NCBI GenBank assembly: GCA_002224055.1
Contig: AZLU01000005.1
Location: 248,001-312,000 of the forward strand
Length of the DNA: 64,000 bases
Direction: 5' to 3'
From: Pezizomycotina sp. ARF18
Lineage: Eukaryota > Ascomycota
Shown: positions 62,189 through 64,000 of the stretch, piece by piece
How the letters are laid out: each line of letters opens with the position of its first letter
Numbering within the stretch: the stretch's first letter is position 1
Notes under the pieces: model-generated
Told to the model about the DNA's origin: nothing
Database searches by the model: none
Seen by the model: the letters and a program-made list of their open reading frames with translations, nothing else
Made by a program: the position numbers and the translations under genes

Positions 62189-63397
62189 ATGAAAACAAAT
62201 CCAATATTCAGAACAGCTAACCAGAAAGATTGTGATGCAAAATCAACGAATTGTCAGACCGTAATATGGTTCTTCACAGCTTTCTGCCTTTTCATGGTGT
62301 CCATACGGCTCTACATCCGCCTAACGTCATACATAAGGCCGTGGAGAGATTTTTTACTAGTGTACGCGTGGTGCATATACCTAGAGTAAGCCATCCCGCC
62401 ACGATAGTAGAGTACAAGTTTCACTATTACGATCACCACAACGGTACCTATAATGCCCCTATCTCAGACGCTAAGGTTATTCAAATAGGCAAGGTAAGTT
62501 TGCTTTCGTCACCAGTAAATCAGAGTTTTTCACCCCGCTAATTGCTGATATCGAAAGTAGTAATTATAGTTTGATTTCGCAGGAGATTTCACCTGGACAT
62601 GGGACTTTACGCCTGCAGAGCTTTGCTAACCTACGGAGATCTGTGTCTGCGACGGATATACCCGAAGATATTCATATTAATCATGTTCACTTGGGCCGTA
62701 GTGATTTTGGGATGGTCACGATAAAGCTTATTTTCCTATTCTTAATGTGTTATCCGTATTCTATTAGCAACTTTTGGCAATATTTTCCCCTGGAGAACCG
62801 AGCGTTTGAACCCTGTAGCTAATCTTTTTGGTGACTTGCTCACTTTAGGGATCCAAAGCACGTCTGCCGTGGTCAGCCAACCTGAGTATTCACAGCCATG
62901 GGATTTTTGATGCTTAGCGACCTCTTAGGTATTTTCCTCTTGCTCACTTATCTCCATTACTAGTGTTAATCCACTGGTCGTACGCAGTATACACGATCCC
63001 GGTAATAATAGTCTTCCAACTCCGCAGCCTCGAAGCGCTACAAAAGATCCACGCGGCGGCCATGTTGGCCATCGGTCTCGTCAACGTTGCGACGTGCGCA
63101 GTCTTAGTCGGTGAGGTCGCGTCGACGGCCGCAAAGCACTACGAAGGAAATGTGACGTATTTCGGGGCGCAATTGTTCGTGCAGGCGCTACAGCTACCGA
63201 CGGCTATAATCACGGTACGCGTGCCGCAGCTGAGGGTCTTGGGTAGGTGGAAATTTGCTAGAAGAGTTGTGGAGAAGACCTCGACGAGTTGGCCTAGCAG
63301 CAAAACAAAGACGGGGGAAAGTACTACATTGGTGGATAGTGAGACAGTTCAAGACTGTATCCCAGGACGTAGAGAAGGTGGAAAGGTGTGGACCTGA
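62189..63397 (+). pseudogene. Rhodopsin-domain membrane protein remnant, copy 2
   Basis: Starts near 62189 (MKTNPIFRTANQKDCDAKST). A first helix WFFTAFCLFMVSIRLYIRL and SYIRPWRDFLLVYAWCIYLE, matching copy 1 (FRAWREILLVCAYF), are followed by decayed middle sequence. An intron with good ends lies at 62494-62582 (GTAAGT...CGCAG). A 144-codon open frame at 62963-63397 reads SYAVYTIPVIIVFQLRSLEA, LQKIHAAAMLAIGLVNVATC and TYFGAQLFVQALQLPTAIIT, then the basic tail RVLGRWKFARRVVEKTSTSW. The last part aligns well with copy 1. It is a paralogous tandem duplicate, also damaged in the middle. Confidence 0.6.
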
Positions 63398-64000
63398 GGA
63401 TGTCGGCGGCGTCGCCAATCAGTCCACGCTGACAGGATCATATCATAGAGCATAGTCCCAATATCATTTGCCAAAGGCTCCTTAAGCTCTGGCAACAGGT
63501 GAATAGAAAGGGTGATAACTAAATTGAAAAGCTCGTAACGGTTATGGTATGATCCAGTAAGTTTTGAGTGCACGAGAATTGAAAGACGACACGGGCTAAT
63601 GCCCGGCGTTATCTGAAATGACCAGATGCTGTAGGATACAGGTCATACGACATCTTTGACCTTGATATTAATACCCCTATGCAATTCGAAAGTTCGAGCC
63701 CTCAGAGAATAGGGGAAAGCACCACCAAAACTGATCAAACGTGTGATTCGTAATACGGAGGAAGCCCGTCCATGCAAATAGAGAGAAAAAAAGGCTAAAA
63801 AAATGCTGGTGCACAGAATGTACTCTATTTAATATTCTCACCCACAGCCTCGATCCTCCTCCTCCAGACTTATTCACTTCCACTACAAGCCTCAAAGGAT
63901 CCGGTGTTTGTTTAGTCACTTAGATCGCGTTCTATCAGATTCATGAAAATCCCCTCCTTTCCCCCCCTCTATACGCTCTTTAACTTCATCTCTCTATCTT
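63398..64000. other. Intergenic to window edge, no gene seen
   Basis: About 600 bp without a supportable gene; short open frames only. Confidence 0.5.

Noticed and set aside
1-64000. Polinton, endogenous virus or other capsid-bearing element besides the Copia fossil
   Set aside because: No capsid, packaging ATPase, integrase or protein-primed polymerase motifs seen outside 21.3-26.4 kb.

Overview
The window looks like nuclear DNA of a filamentous ascomycete (Pezizomycotina). The evidence is short 60-130 nt spliceosomal introns, a repeat stripped of CpA and TpG in the manner of repeat-induced point mutation (RIP), and typical fungal families: a LaeA-like methyltransferase, fungal rhodopsin-domain (PTH11-like) membrane proteins, a DUF4360 secreted protein, F-box proteins and a secreted HExxH peptidase. 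No prokaryotic organisation, rRNA or convincing tRNA was seen.

Layout. Positions 1 to about 11,800 hold no recognisable gene: mid-GC sequence with very degenerate dispersed repeats and long poly(dT) tracts. From 11.8 to 21.0 kb come a broken unknown gene and two long, disordered-protein genes that diverge from a shared 1.2 kb intergenic region (17.1-18.3 kb); the plus-strand one carries an AT-hook. From 21.32 to 26.35 kb lies a Ty1/Copia LTR retrotransposon fossil on the minus strand, with both LTRs and a 5-bp target duplication, eroded by RIP. A second CpA-poor relic lies at about 27.1-28.1 kb. From 29 to 46.5 kb there are host genes: a small membrane protein, the methyltransferase, a rhodopsin-domain protein, an F-box fragment, a four-helix membrane protein, a secreted Ser/Tyr repeat protein, a Rossmann (NmrA-like) protein and a secreted protein with dibasic sites. 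From 47.9 to 63.4 kb there are two more F-box genes, a DUF4360 protein, an Ldh2-type malate/lactate dehydrogenase, a secreted HExxH peptidase and two tandem rhodopsin-domain remnants.

How they fit together. The annotated genes do not form an obvious pathway cluster. The LaeA-like methyltransferase, Ldh2 dehydrogenase and NmrA-like protein lie far apart with no synthase or transporter between them. Three secreted proteins plus membrane sensors and F-box genes suggest an accessory, environment-facing region.

Caution. Almost every recognisable gene is interrupted by one or more frame changes, while splice sites, signal peptides and key motifs are intact. Either the sequence carries uncorrected single-base indels or the region is decaying widely. 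Coding spans below are therefore start-to-stop envelopes, not continuous ORFs. All family names come from reading motifs by eye; no database search was possible.
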